A stretch of 45,183 nucleotides of DNA, taken from positions 1 through 45,183 of the forward strand of contig WGNJ01000021.1 of the NCBI GenBank assembly GCA_016124635.1, read 5' to 3'. Origin of the DNA: Alphaproteobacteria bacterium. GTDB taxonomy: Bacteria > Pseudomonadota > Alphaproteobacteria > Micropepsales > Micropepsaceae. Shown here piece after piece: positions 8,204 through 16,400 of this stretch. A program made the translations under genes and the position numbers. The notes beneath the pieces were generated by a model, which saw only the letters and a program-made list of their open reading frames with translations, was not told where the DNA came from and made no database searches. Each line of letters starts with the position of its first letter. Within the stretch, counting starts at the first letter, position 1.

Positions 8204-8842
8204 TCACGCGAGGGCGCCCGAACGCCGTTTTCGGAGGTAGAAGAAAATGATGAGGCTCAGCAAAGCTGCGAAGAAGCACCAAACCGAAAAGAACGTCGCG
8301 ACGTGTATTGCATAGGCGGCAATGAACGTTGCGAACGAAAGCGCGCCGAACAGCTGGATGATTCGATCGCTCGAAAACAGGCTGCCCGCACATGTGGCAA
8401 TCAAGTACAAAACCATGGTCGGCGCGGCATAGAAGTGGGGCGATTCGTAGGCAATGTGACTCCCGGCAACCCGAGCCGTAACAGGGAACTGGACGATGAA
8501 GTAAAGCAGGTAAAGCGCAACGGCGACGCCGATAGCTAGGCATGCCGCGATCGCGCTTCTGCGCCAGGCGACCGGTTCCAACAATCGGACGGCGAACGGT
8601 ATGTAGACCGGCCAGAGCACATGCGAAAAGAGCGAATACAAGAACGTTAGCGTTGCGTTCGCGGTCAAATCATTTTGAAGCGAAAGCCAAATCAGTCCCT
8701 CAACAAATTGCTGAACGCCGAAAAGCAATGGGACCATCGCAAATGGAATCTCGGACTTCTGCGACGTCATCCGAAGCGTTGCTATTCCGGTTACCGTCAG
8801 TACTGAACCGGCGATGAAACTAGCTGTCGCAGAAAAACACAT
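8204..8842 (-). CDS. DUF6629 family integral membrane protein
   Basis: A protein of 212 residues with about six or seven predicted membrane helices and very few charged residues. The N-terminus MCFSATASFIAGSVLTVTGIATL and the segment PLLFGVQQFVEGLIWLSL are typical of DUF6629 proteins. The C-terminal helix region contains HVATFFSVWCFFAALLS and a basic end. ATG 8842 is chosen because homologues begin MCFSATAS; the frame stays open to 8875. The function of this family is unknown. It is transcribed towards the broken pfkB gene and has no evident partner. Confidence 0.82.
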   Translation of the reverse strand: MCFSATASFIAGSVLTVTGIATLRMTSQKSEIPFAMVPLLFGVQQFVEGLIWLSLQNDLTANATLTFLYSLFSHVLWPVYIPFAVRLLEPVAWRRSAIAACLAIGVAVALYLLYFIVQFPVTARVAGSHIAYESPHFYAAPTMVLYLIATCAGSLFSSDRIIQLFGALSFATFIAAYAIHVATFFSVWCFFAALLSLIIFFYLRKRRSGALA

Positions 8843-8956
8843 TGAGGGCTCCGACCTGTGCGTTGACTGCAGCAAATCGGATGGCTTTTTTCAATGACCG
8901 CCGTCGAATCGTTTTTTTCGGCTGTCGGAGGCAATAGGCAGGAAACTGCTTCAGGG

Positions 8957-9366
8957 CGCTCTCGCTTGGCCCTCGCCCAAGGCTACGACGTTGTTGATAC
9001 GCTGGCCGTGGGCGTTTGTGCGGCTCGACCTGAAGTTTGTCTTCAGACGGCTCTGACCCAGCTCGGCGTCAGATCATTGCGCCAATATCCACTTGGACAT
9101 CGTTTTCATGTCTTCGTCGGAAGGCGGCCGCATCCTTGCAGCAGCCCACAGGCACCTCCCCTGACCTTATTCATCAGCTTGGCGACCCGTGCCTCGGGCC
9201 GCCTAACATCTGGCGGCGATGTCCTCGTATGATGATTCACCCACCTTGTGGTCGGTCTTGTGGCAACGTGTGCGGGGAGGCCCAAACCGCTGGGAAGCAT
9301 GCATTTGCCTAGACGACAAGTGCGGCAAACGGCTGGGCCGGCAACTGCTTTATTAGTTTCCTGGTC
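8957..9366. repeat. 410-bp direct repeat, copy A
   Basis: This segment is near-identical in the same orientation to 10794-11203: it starts with CGCTCTCGCTTGGCCCTCG and ends with TAG...CCTGGTC. I see scattered single-base differences and two compensating one-base indels; similarity stops on both sides. Each copy contains a dead cytochrome c gene on the minus strand. The two copies bracket the mercury-type module, so the module could be lost, circularised or amplified by homologous recombination. Confidence 0.88.
9074..9284 (-). pseudogene. Dead cytochrome c gene, copy A
   Basis: Minus-strand reading gives pieces of the small cytochrome encoded intact at 17321-17641: RCHKTDHKVGESSYEDIAAR, then a stop (TAG), then frame-shifted VAKLMNKV, and finally ARMRPPSDEDMKTMSKWILAQ with a TGA. 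The first cysteine of the CXXCH haem motif reads as arginine (CGC for TGC), no signal peptide is left and two frame changes are needed. It cannot make a cytochrome. Confidence 0.8.
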
Positions 9367-9415
9367 GATCAAAAGATTGGTTTGGGCCAAGCTCGGGTGC
9401 ACGAACGGGTGCGAA

Positions 9416-9637
9416 CTAAGAACAGCACCTGGCTTTTTTCGGCGGGCAGTGGTCTGAGCCATAGGAGCAGAACACGCAGCAGTCGCCCGGCTTGGGCCTT
9501 AGGCGCACACCGCAGCCGGTACATTCATAGAAGAACAGACAGGCGTCTGTGGGCATCGTTTCAGTCTTGCGATGGCCGCATGAGGGGCATGTGATTGTCG
9601 ACAGGTCGGCAACCTCTTGTGCAACCGATTGGTTCAT
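9416..9637 (-). CDS. GDCCVxC-domain protein (cysteine form)
   Basis: A 73-residue cysteine-rich protein. The N-terminal part has two Cys pairs, CPSCGH and ECTGCG, that look like a zinc ribbon. The conserved GDCCVFCSYGSDHCPP block lies at residues 51-66, and it ends KKARCCS. This matches a family whose members sometimes carry selenocysteine at one of the cysteine positions; here all are ordinary TGC/TGT codons. Members commonly sit next to MerT-type or MerR-type genes, as here (61 bp downstream of the merT-like gene, same strand). A role in binding Hg(II) or another soft metal in the cytoplasm is likely but not shown. Confidence 0.8.
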   Translation of the reverse strand: MNQSVAQEVADLSTITCPSCGHRKTETMPTDACLFFYECTGCGVRLRPKPGDCCVFCSYGSDHCPPKKARCCS

Positions 9638-9697
9638 TGCGATTTTGTAATCTCTTGTTGCGGCCTATGGACGGATCGATCCTAAGGTTGTTGCTTC

Positions 9698-10003
9698 TTA
9701 TGCGAGGAGCCCGTGCCACAGACCGGACGTGAGCACCAACGCCAGGATTATGGTGCCGAGCCATAGCATCACTTTGGTCACCCGGCCGGATGGCCTGCCT
9801 CGACCGTAGGTCATCCAAAATCCAACCCCGAGCGCAAAAATTGCGACGACCTCAAACACCAACCGATAGGGTGCGAGAAACATGAATCCCGACAACGAGG
9901 CGGTGCTCAGACCAAGAGCACTCACCCCGATTGGAAGGACGCAGCACGTGGAAGCTGCGAAGGACGCGAGCACGCCTGTGCCCGCGAGTACACGGTCAAG
10001 CAT
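9698..10003 (-). CDS. MerT-like mercuric transport protein
   Basis: A 101-residue membrane protein with three hydrophobic helices (about 5-30, 42-65 and 75-98). The first helix carries FAASTCCVLPIGVSALG, the paired cysteines that take up Hg(II) from the periplasm in MerT/MerF proteins. The second cytoplasmic Cys pair of classical MerT is absent; the loop after helix 2 is basic (YGRGRPSGR). That task could be taken over by the adjacent cysteine-rich GDCCVxC protein. The gene lies between a tiny exported peptide gene and the GDCCVxC gene on the minus strand, divergent from a MerR-type regulator. The exact metal is inferred from the family. Confidence 0.8.
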   Translation of the reverse strand: MLDRVLAGTGVLASFAASTCCVLPIGVSALGLSTASLSGFMFLAPYRLVFEVVAIFALGVGFWMTYGRGRPSGRVTKVMLWLGTIILALVLTSGLWHGLLA

Positions 10004-10025
10004 CAGTGTCGACGGGTCGAACCCG

Positions 10026-10109
10026 TCACTGACAGAGGGGGCAGAGCGCGTAGGCCGTGCCCGCGAGCGCCATCACCATGGCTGCCACGATTGTCAACTT
10101 AGCAATCAT
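10026..10109 (-). CDS. 27-residue exported peptide with a CPLC motif
   Basis: The ATG at 10109 is preceded by GAGGAGAAAGTTCA, a good ribosome binding site, and opens 27 codons: a basic start (MIAKLT), a hydrophobic run, a signal-peptidase-like end (GTAYA) and then LCPLCQ before TGA. It is first in the leftward transcript, 22 bp before the merT-like gene and directly downstream of the MerR-type promoter. Its position corresponds to that of merP-like genes in mercury operons, but it has no HMA domain. It might deliver metal through the CXXC pair, be the stub of a longer gene, or be a leader peptide. I do not recognise a family. Confidence 0.5.
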   Translation of the reverse strand: MIAKLTIVAAMVMALAGTAYALCPLCQ

Positions 10110-10162
10110 TGAACTTTCTCCTCTGTAGCGCTTCCTGACCTTTTGATGTCAGGTTCACGATC

Positions 10163-10193
10163 AGCATACAATCTGTAGCAGCTACAGATACAA
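10163..10193 (-). promoter_or_regulatory. MerR-type operator-promoter
   Basis: A perfect dyad ATCTGTAG-CAG-CTACAGAT (10171-10189) lies between TTGTAT (10188-10193, read on the minus strand) and TATGCT (10163-10168). The spacing between the two hexamers is exactly 19 bp. A dyad inside a promoter with an overlong 19-bp spacer is the classic target of MerR-family activators. It faces the leftward peptide-merT-GDCCVxC transcript, and the regulator gene starts 16 bp to the right. Confidence 0.85.
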
Positions 10194-10208
10194 GTCCGGA
10201 GCCGTGCG

Positions 10209-10655
10209 ATGCGCAAGAAAAACGACCGCCTTGGCCTTCAGATTGGGGACCTCGCACAACAAACATCCGTGAACATCGAGACCATTCGTTATTACGAACG
10301 ACGGCACCTCATGCCTGAGCCAGCGCGCACTCCAGGTCGTCGCCGAGTTTACGATGGCACCCATGTGCGCAGACTGACGTTCATTCGACGAAGCCGCGAA
10401 CTCGGCTTTTCGCTGGCCGATGTAAGACTGCTTCTCGAGCTTGCGGACAAGGAGAGGATCGACTGCTGCGCGATGAAGGACATGACCACGCGTCACCTTG
10501 CGGACATTCGCGGCAAGATCGCAAGCCTGAGACGGCTGGAACGCGCACTCAAAACAATGAGTGACGCATGCAATCCAGGCGATCAGGTTTCATGCCCCAT
10601 CTTCGATGCCCTTTCCGCCGGGGCGGATACATTAGAGAGAATTGCCCTTACCTAG
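10209..10655 (+). CDS. MerR-family regulator of the mercury-type module
   Basis: A 148-residue protein with a winged-helix N-terminus (IGDLAQQTSVNIETIRYYERR, wing RRRVYDGTHVRRL, RRSRELGFSLADV) and a long dimerisation helix (about 75-118). Cysteines occur at 86, 87, 121 and 129 (DCCAMKD and CNPGDQVSC), followed by PIFDAL. Hg(II) MerR proteins use one cysteine before the helix and two after it from the partner subunit, and this pattern fits. The spacing of the last two (eight) is one shorter than in Tn501 MerR and equals that of CueR, so the metal could differ. It diverges from the peptide-merT-GDCCVxC genes and presumably acts on the 10163-10193 operator. Confidence 0.88.
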   Translation: MRKKNDRLGLQIGDLAQQTSVNIETIRYYERRHLMPEPARTPGRRRVYDGTHVRRLTFIRRSRELGFSLADVRLLLELADKERIDCCAMKDMTTRHLADIRGKIASLRRLERALKTMSDACNPGDQVSCPIFDALSAGADTLERIALT

Positions 10656-10793
10656 ATTGCGATTCAGAAGGCTGGATCTGAAGGGCCCAGAATCGCGGCT
10701 TGTCTGGCAGTCCTCCGCTCTAGAATGACCACGCTACAAATGCGCCTCGTTTGGGCGCCGCCGGCGACGAACCGAATTTTGCAATTTCGCCGT

Positions 10794-11203
10794 CGCTCTC
10801 GCTTGGCCCTCGGCCAAGGCTACGACGTTGTCGATACGCTGGCCGTGGACGTTTGTGCGGCTCGACCTGAAGTTTGTCTCCAGACGGCTCTGACCGCAGC
10901 TCGGCGTCAGATCATTGCGCCAATATCCACTCGGTCGTGGTTTTCATGTCTTCGTCGGAAGGCGGCCGCATCCTTGCAGCAGCCCACAGGCACCTCCCCA
11001 GACCTTATTCATCAGCTTGGCGACCCGTGCCTCGGGCCGCCTCATATCTGGCGGCGATGTCCTCGTAGGATGATTTACCCACCTTGTGGTCGGTCTTGTG
11101 GCAACGTGTGCGGGGAGGCCCCAACCGCTGGAAGCATGCATTTGCCTAGACGACAAGTGCGGCAAACCGGCAGATTGGTAACAGCTTTATTAGTCGCCTG
11201 GTC
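10794..11203. repeat. 410-bp direct repeat, copy B
   Basis: Second copy of the segment at 8957-9366, in the same orientation, with a few substitutions (for example TCG for TTG-type changes around 10930). It separates the mercury-type module from the Cus operon. Because the copies share the damaged haem codon, the gene inside was already dead before duplication. Confidence 0.88.
10912..11122 (-). pseudogene. Dead cytochrome c gene, copy B
   Basis: Minus-strand reading gives KVGKSSYEDIAARYEAARG and, after a frame change, the C-terminus SDEDMKTM...WILAQ. The Cys-to-Arg change in the haem motif seen in copy A is present here too. Copy B lacks the early TAG of copy A but still has a TAA and frame changes. 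It is therefore slightly less decayed, yet still not functional. Confidence 0.78.
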
Positions 11204-11228
11204 ACCTCGGACATACTAGGCTGGTGAC

Positions 11229-11585
11229 ATGCGGCACCGGTCGACGAGTACGGCTTTTCAGACCTTGATCGCGCTGCTTTGCGCGGCGCTATTTTTTGCG
11301 CCCAGCGCGACGTTTGCCATGCCGATGGCAACCCATGGGGCGCCCGCGATGATGCATTCAGGCGACAAGGCTCCTTGTCCTTCCCCATGCAAGGGCTGCA
11401 TGGAGAAGGAAATGAGCGTGTTCTGCGCCGCCGATTGCATGGGCGTCGTAACAAGCATGCCGGCGGTCCCGGTGGTTCTGACGCCGCCGCTTGCGAGTTC
11501 TCGCACCGCGAGCATGACGCCGGCGAGCTTGCGTGGCCGGCATCGCCAACCCGACACACCTCCCCCCAAGTCGTCACTTGCTTGA
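11229..11585 (+). CDS. Small exported Cys/Met-rich protein, first in the Cus operon
   Basis: A 118-residue protein with a clear signal peptide (hydrophobic run about 10-30, cleavage near TFA-MPM). The mature part begins with a Met/His-rich stretch (MPMATHGAPAMMHSGDK), then six cysteines in CPSPCKGCMEKEMSVFCAADC, then a second hydrophobic stretch and a basic proline-rich end. It has no family I can name with certainty; the general plan resembles DUF2946-like proteins that precede copper efflux genes. It is followed within 70 bp by the FixH-like lipoprotein and the cusBA pair. Periplasmic Cu(I)/Ag(I) binding is a reasonable inference from the Met, His and Cys content. Confidence 0.65.
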   Translation: MRHRSTSTAFQTLIALLCAALFFAPSATFAMPMATHGAPAMMHSGDKAPCPSPCKGCMEKEMSVFCAADCMGVVTSMPAVPVVLTPPLASSRTASMTPASLRGRHRQPDTPPPKSSLA

Positions 11586-11652
11586 AATGACCTGACCATC
11601 TTGTCGGCGCGGTGCGCCGGCGGGATTGCTCGTTCACGCAAGGAGATTTGCA

Positions 11653-12060
11653 ATGCATTTGTTCTCCACGATCCGCCACGTGGCGGTCGCGTTCGTCGCC
11701 GCGTTTTCGCTCGGCGCACTATCTGCCTGTGGCCCAAGTTCACCCGATCAATCCGCCTATATCTTCTCGACTTCGACGCCCGACATTTCGATGGATGGTG
11801 CGCCCAACGTTGACGTGCGGATCATGCGCGACGGGGTACAGATCGCCGATGCCGTCATCTTCGAAACTCGGTTCGACATGGAACCCGAAGGGATGGAGGC
11901 CATGACCGCGACCGTTACCGCACAAGGCTCGCCCGATCCCGGCACTTATCGCTTCGCGGTCAAACCGACGATGGCCGGCCGGTGGAGGCTTAGTCTCGGC
12001 GCAAAGATCCAGGGCGAAGCCGATACGGTGCGCGGCTCCGTCATCGTGATGGCGCGTTGA
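11653..12060 (+). CDS. FixH/YtkA-like lipoprotein
   Basis: A 135-residue protein with a lipoprotein signal peptide ending in the lipobox LSAC (cysteine near residue 25). The mature part is a single beta-sandwich domain of the YtkA/FixH type: DVRIMRDGVQIADAVIFETRF, GMEAMTATVTAQGSPDPGTYRF, GRWRLSLGAKI, ending VRGSVIVMA. The start at 11653 has AAGGAG seven bases upstream. YtkA-like domains occur beside copper RND pumps and in cytochrome oxidase assembly genes and are thought to bind or chaperone copper in the periplasm. It ends two bases before the cusB start, so it is surely co-transcribed; it may replace the missing CusF. Confidence 0.75.
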   Translation: MHLFSTIRHVAVAFVAAFSLGALSACGPSSPDQSAYIFSTSTPDISMDGAPNVDVRIMRDGVQIADAVIFETRFDMEPEGMEAMTATVTAQGSPDPGTYRFAVKPTMAGRWRLSLGAKIQGEADTVRGSVIVMAR

Positions 12061-12062
12061 TC

Positions 12063-13475
12063 ATGCGTCGCTCGATTTTGGCGGCGGGCGCTGGGCTCGC
12101 CGTCGCGGGTGCGGCCGCCTTATGGTGGCTCGCGCCCTCCATCACCACGCCCGAGCGGCCTCGCGAGGCACCGACCAACACGGGAGCGATTCTCTACTAT
12201 CAAGACGCGTCGGGCGCGCCAGCCTATTCGGCGACGCCTAAGAAAGACGAGCACGGCCGCGACTACATCGCCGTGCGCGCGCCCGGGGCGCCTGGGAAGC
12301 CGCAGCGTGAAGCCGGCGAGCGGCGCATCCTCTACTACCGCAATCCGATGGGCCTGCCCGACACCTCTCCAGTGCCGAAGAAGGATTCCATGGGAATGGA
12401 CTACATTGCCGTCTATGCCGACGAGGCAAGTGAGGCGCCAGGCTCGGTGCGCGTGAGCCTCGACAGAGTGCAGCGGTTGGGCGTGCGGACGCAAAAAGCC
12501 GAACCGCGCGTGCTGAATGAGTCCGTCGTTCTCGCCGGCACGTTGACAGCCGACGAGCGCAAGCTTGCTGTCGTCGCGCTCAAATTTCCGGCCAACATCA
12601 CAAAGCTGCATGTGGCGGCCACCGGCGAAAGGGTCCGTGCGGGCGAGCCTCTGTTCGAAATCCAGAGTCCGTTCTTGTTAAAGGAAGAGTTGGACCTGGC
12701 GCTCGCGTTGCGCAATCGCGCGATATGGAAAGGCGCGGGCGGCGCATTCGCGCGGGCAAGCGACAACAGTCTTCAGCTCACACGCGAACGGCTCGAACTC
12801 TACGAAGTACCGCGGCGCGAAATTGATCGCCTAATCCGTACGCAGACAGCGACCGGGCGTGTCGTCTGGCCCGCACCACAGGATGGAACGGTGCTCGAAA
12901 AGCCCATCGTGGCTGGCATGCGGGCCGAGGACGGCCAGGTGCTCTATCGCATCGCCGATCTCACAACCATTTGGCTAATAGCCGACGCGCCGGAAATGAC
13001 CTTGCCGATCGTCGAACCCGGCGCAACGGCGCGGATCACGCTGAGCGCGATTCCCGGCCGAACCTTCGACGGAAAGGTCACGTTCGTTTACCCCGAGATT
13101 GCGATGGCAACGAGAACGGCGCGCGTGCGCATCGAGCTCGCAAACGAGGATGGCTCGTTGATGCCGGGCATGTTCGCCTCCGTCAAGGTGGTGGCACGCG
13201 CGAGCAAGCCGGTGCTGGCGGTGCCTGATAGCGCCTTGATCGACAGTGGCGAACGTCAGGTCGTGATCGTGGCGCGCGGCGAAGGATTATTCGAACCGCG
13301 CGCGGTCGAGATTGGTCGGCGAGCCGCAAACTTGGTTGAAATCCGCAAGGGCCTCGAAAGCGGCGAGGACGTCGTCACTTCGGCGACGTTTCTGATCGAC
13401 GCCGAAAGCAACCTTCGCGCCGCCCTGCAGAGCTTCACTGCTGGCGAGGTGCGAGCGAATGAGGCGGCACCATGA
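12063..13475 (+). CDS. cusB: CusB-type periplasmic adaptor of a heavy-metal RND pump
   Basis: A protein of about 470 residues. After an N-terminal signal anchor (about 5-25), it has two tandem heavy-metal-binding domains: ILYYQDASG...SATPKKDEHGRDYIAV and ILYYRNPMGLPDTSPVPKKD with MGMDYIAV. The second keeps the Met residues that bind Cu(I)/Ag(I) in CusB (YRNPMG, SMGMDY). The first has lost the NPMG methionines and may be structural. The barrel-sandwich, hairpin and beta-barrel domains of membrane-fusion proteins follow (VRAGEPLFEIQSP, LYRIADLTTIWLIADAPE, PGMFASVKV). The protein links inner-membrane CusA to an outer-membrane channel. Its end overlaps the cusA start (ATGA). Confidence 0.92.
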   Translation: MRRSILAAGAGLAVAGAAALWWLAPSITTPERPREAPTNTGAILYYQDASGAPAYSATPKKDEHGRDYIAVRAPGAPGKPQREAGERRILYYRNPMGLPDTSPVPKKDSMGMDYIAVYADEASEAPGSVRVSLDRVQRLGVRTQKAEPRVLNESVVLAGTLTADERKLAVVALKFPANITKLHVAATGERVRAGEPLFEIQSPFLLKEELDLALALRNRAIWKGAGGAFARASDNSLQLTRERLELYEVPRREIDRLIRTQTATGRVVWPAPQDGTVLEKPIVAGMRAEDGQVLYRIADLTTIWLIADAPEMTLPIVEPGATARITLSAIPGRTFDGKVTFVYPEIAMATRTARVRIELANEDGSLMPGMFASVKVVARASKPVLAVPDSALIDSGERQVVIVARGEGLFEPRAVEIGRRAANLVEIRKGLESGEDVVTSATFLIDAESNLRAALQSFTAGEVRANEAAP

Positions 13476-16400
13476 TCGGCTCCCTGATCCGCTGGTCGGC
13501 GCGCAACATCGTCCTCGTCGTCGCTGGGACGCTACTTGCGCTCGTCGCAGGCGTGTACGCGCTCGTCAGCACGCCGGTCGACGCGATACCGGACTTATCG
13601 GACACGCAAGTCATCGTCTACACGGAGTATCCCGGCCAAGCGCCGCAGGTTGTCGAGGACCAGGTAACCTACCCGCTGACCACGGCGATGCTCAGTGTAC
13701 CGCGGGCACGCGCGGTGCGCGGCTTTTCGTATTTTGGGGTCAGCTTCGTCTACATCGTGTTCGAGGACGGCGTCGACCTTTATTGGGCACGCAGCCGTGT
13801 CCTCGAATATTTGAGCGACGCCTCGCGCCGGCTGCCGAACGGTATTACGCCGACTCTGGGCCCAGATGCCACGGGCGTCGGCTGGGTCTATGAGTACGCA
13901 ATCGAGCATCCGACACTAAATCTCGCCGAGACCCGGACCTTGCAAGACTGGTATCTGCGCTTTGCCGGTGCCAAGGCAGAAGGCGTGGCGGAGGTGTCGA
14001 GCGTCGGTGGGCTCGTCAAACAGTACAACGTCGTCGTCGATCCCAATCGCCTGCTTGCCGTGGGCCTGTCGCTCGACGACGTTCGCCGCGCGATCACCGA
14101 CTCCAATCGCGACGTTGGTGGACGCGTGGTCGAACTATCGGAGACCGAGCATGCCGTTCGCGGCCGGGGATACCTGAAAAGCGCGGCCGACATCGAAAAC
14201 ATTACGCTCAAGACGGCGAATGGCGTGCCGCTGACCATACGCGATGTAGCGCGAGTCCAAATCGGGCCGGACGAGCGGCGCGGTATCGCCGAACTCAACG
14301 GCACCGGAGAAGTGGCCGCAGGCATCGTCACCCAGCGCCAGGGCGCGAACACGGTCGATGTGATCGCCGCCGCAAAGGCGGAACTCGATCGCATTCTGCC
14401 CAGCCTGCCGAGCGGCACGCGCATCGTACCGGTTTACGATCGCTCGCAGCTCATCGATCGCGCCATCGCCACGCTGAAGCGCACGCTGTCGGAAGAGAGC
14501 ATCATCGTCGCGCTCGTCTGCATCGTCTTTCTCCTGCACGTCCGCAGCGCGCTCGTCGCCATCATCATGCTGCCTGTAGGCGTGCTTCTGGCTTTCGCTG
14601 GAATGAAGACTTTGGGGCTTTCTTCAAACATCATGAGCTTGGGGGGTATCGCCATTGCCATCGGCGCGATGGTCGACGCGGCGATCGTGATGATTGAGAA
14701 CGCGCATAAGCATTTGGAACGGGCGGCGCCCGGCACCAGTCGCGTCAAGGCTGTTGTCGACGCGGCGATCGAAGTCGGCCCATCGCTCTTCTTCAGCTTG
14801 CTCATCATTACGGTGTCGTTCCTACCGCTGTTCGCGCTTGAGGCGCAGGAAGGGCGGCTCTTCCATCCGCTCGCGTTCACAAAGACGTTTGCGATGGCGG
14901 CGGCGGCACTGCTCTCTGTCACGCTGGTGCCGGCTCTGATGGTGTTGTTCATCCGCGGACACATTCGCAAAGAGTCGGAGAATCCGATCAACCGCGCTCT
15001 CATCGGGATTTATAGGCCGATCATCGCCGCGGTCCTGAATGCGCGTGTCGCCGTCGTCGGCGGAGCGATAGCGGTGTTGGCACTTTCAGCCTGGCCGATC
15101 TTGCGCATCGGTTCGGAGTTCATGCCGACCCTGAACGAAGGCACGCTTTTCTACATGCCGACGACGCTGCCGGGCTTGTCCGTCACCAAAGCGAGCGAGC
15201 TTCTGCAGATTCAGAACAAAATCATCAAATCCTTCCCCGAAGTCGCATCGGTCTTCGGCAAGGCCGGGCGCGCGTCGACCGCCACCGACCCCGCGCCAAT
15301 GGAAATGTTCGAAACGGTGATCAACCTGAAGCCGGAGTCCGAGTGGCGGCCGGACATGACTCTCGACAAGCTCGTCGCCGACATGGACGCCGCACTTCAG
15401 TTTCCCGGCGTGTCGAACGCCTGGACGATGCCGATCAAGGCGCGCATCGACATGCTTTCGACCGGCATCCGAACGCCCGTCGGCGTCAAAATCATCGGCC
15501 GCTCGCTCGCCGACATCGAAACCGCCGCCCGCCAAGTCGAGAGCGTCCTACGCCGCGTCCCCGGCACGGCCAGCGCTTATTCCGAGCGCATCGACGGCGG
15601 CTATTACCTGACGATCGAACCGGACCGGCGCGCGCTCGCCCGCTACGGGCTCAACGTCGAGCAGGTCCAGGACGTCATCGCGATGGCCTTGGGTGGCGAA
15701 GTGGTCACGACAACCGTCGAGGGACGCGAGCGTTACGGCGTGAACATCCGCTATCCGCGCGACTATCGAAGCGATCCGCAGACGATCGCCCGCCAGGTGA
15801 TCGTGCCCATGCCGTCCGGCGGCGGCGTACCGCTTGGTCAGGTGGCCAAGATCAAGCTGGAGCAAGGCCCCGCCATGATTCGCACCGAGGACGCGCAGCT
15901 TGCGGCTTATGTGTACGTCGACGTGCGCGACCGCGATCTCGGCGGCTATGTGGCGGACGCGCGCGCCGCTGTCGCGCGCGAAGTAAGGTTTCCGTCGGGT
16001 TCCTATCCGATCTGGAGCGGACAATTCGAATATCTGAAACGCGCGCAGGCGAAGCTCATGGTCGTCGTGCCGCTGACGCTCGCGATCATCTTCATCCTGC
16101 TCTATCTCAACTTTCGCCGATTGAGCGACGCCTTGATCGTGATGTCGTCGGTGCCGTTTGCGCTGGTCGGCGGCCTTTGGCTGATGTACTGGCTCGGGTT
16201 CAACTTTTCGGTCGCCGTCGCCGTCGGTTTCATCGCTCTCGCCGGCGTCGCGGCGGAGACCGGCGTCGTCATGCTGATCTATCTCGATACGGCCTATCGC
16301 GCCCGCCTCGCCCGCGCGGAAGCGGAAGACCGCACTCTGTCGCCAGACGACGTGCGCGTTGCGGTGATCGAGGGCGCAGCCGAACGCGTGAGGCCGAAGC

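Noticed and set aside
9106..9462. A 118-codon minus-strand frame over repeat copy A
   Set aside because: It is the out-of-frame reading of the decayed cytochrome and lacks the haem motif; the homology lies in other frames.
10026..10028. TGA after the CPLCQ peptide as a selenocysteine codon
   Set aside because: Read-through gives only a short basic stretch with no family pattern and I see no clear SECIS-like hairpin. An ordinary stop is the simpler reading.
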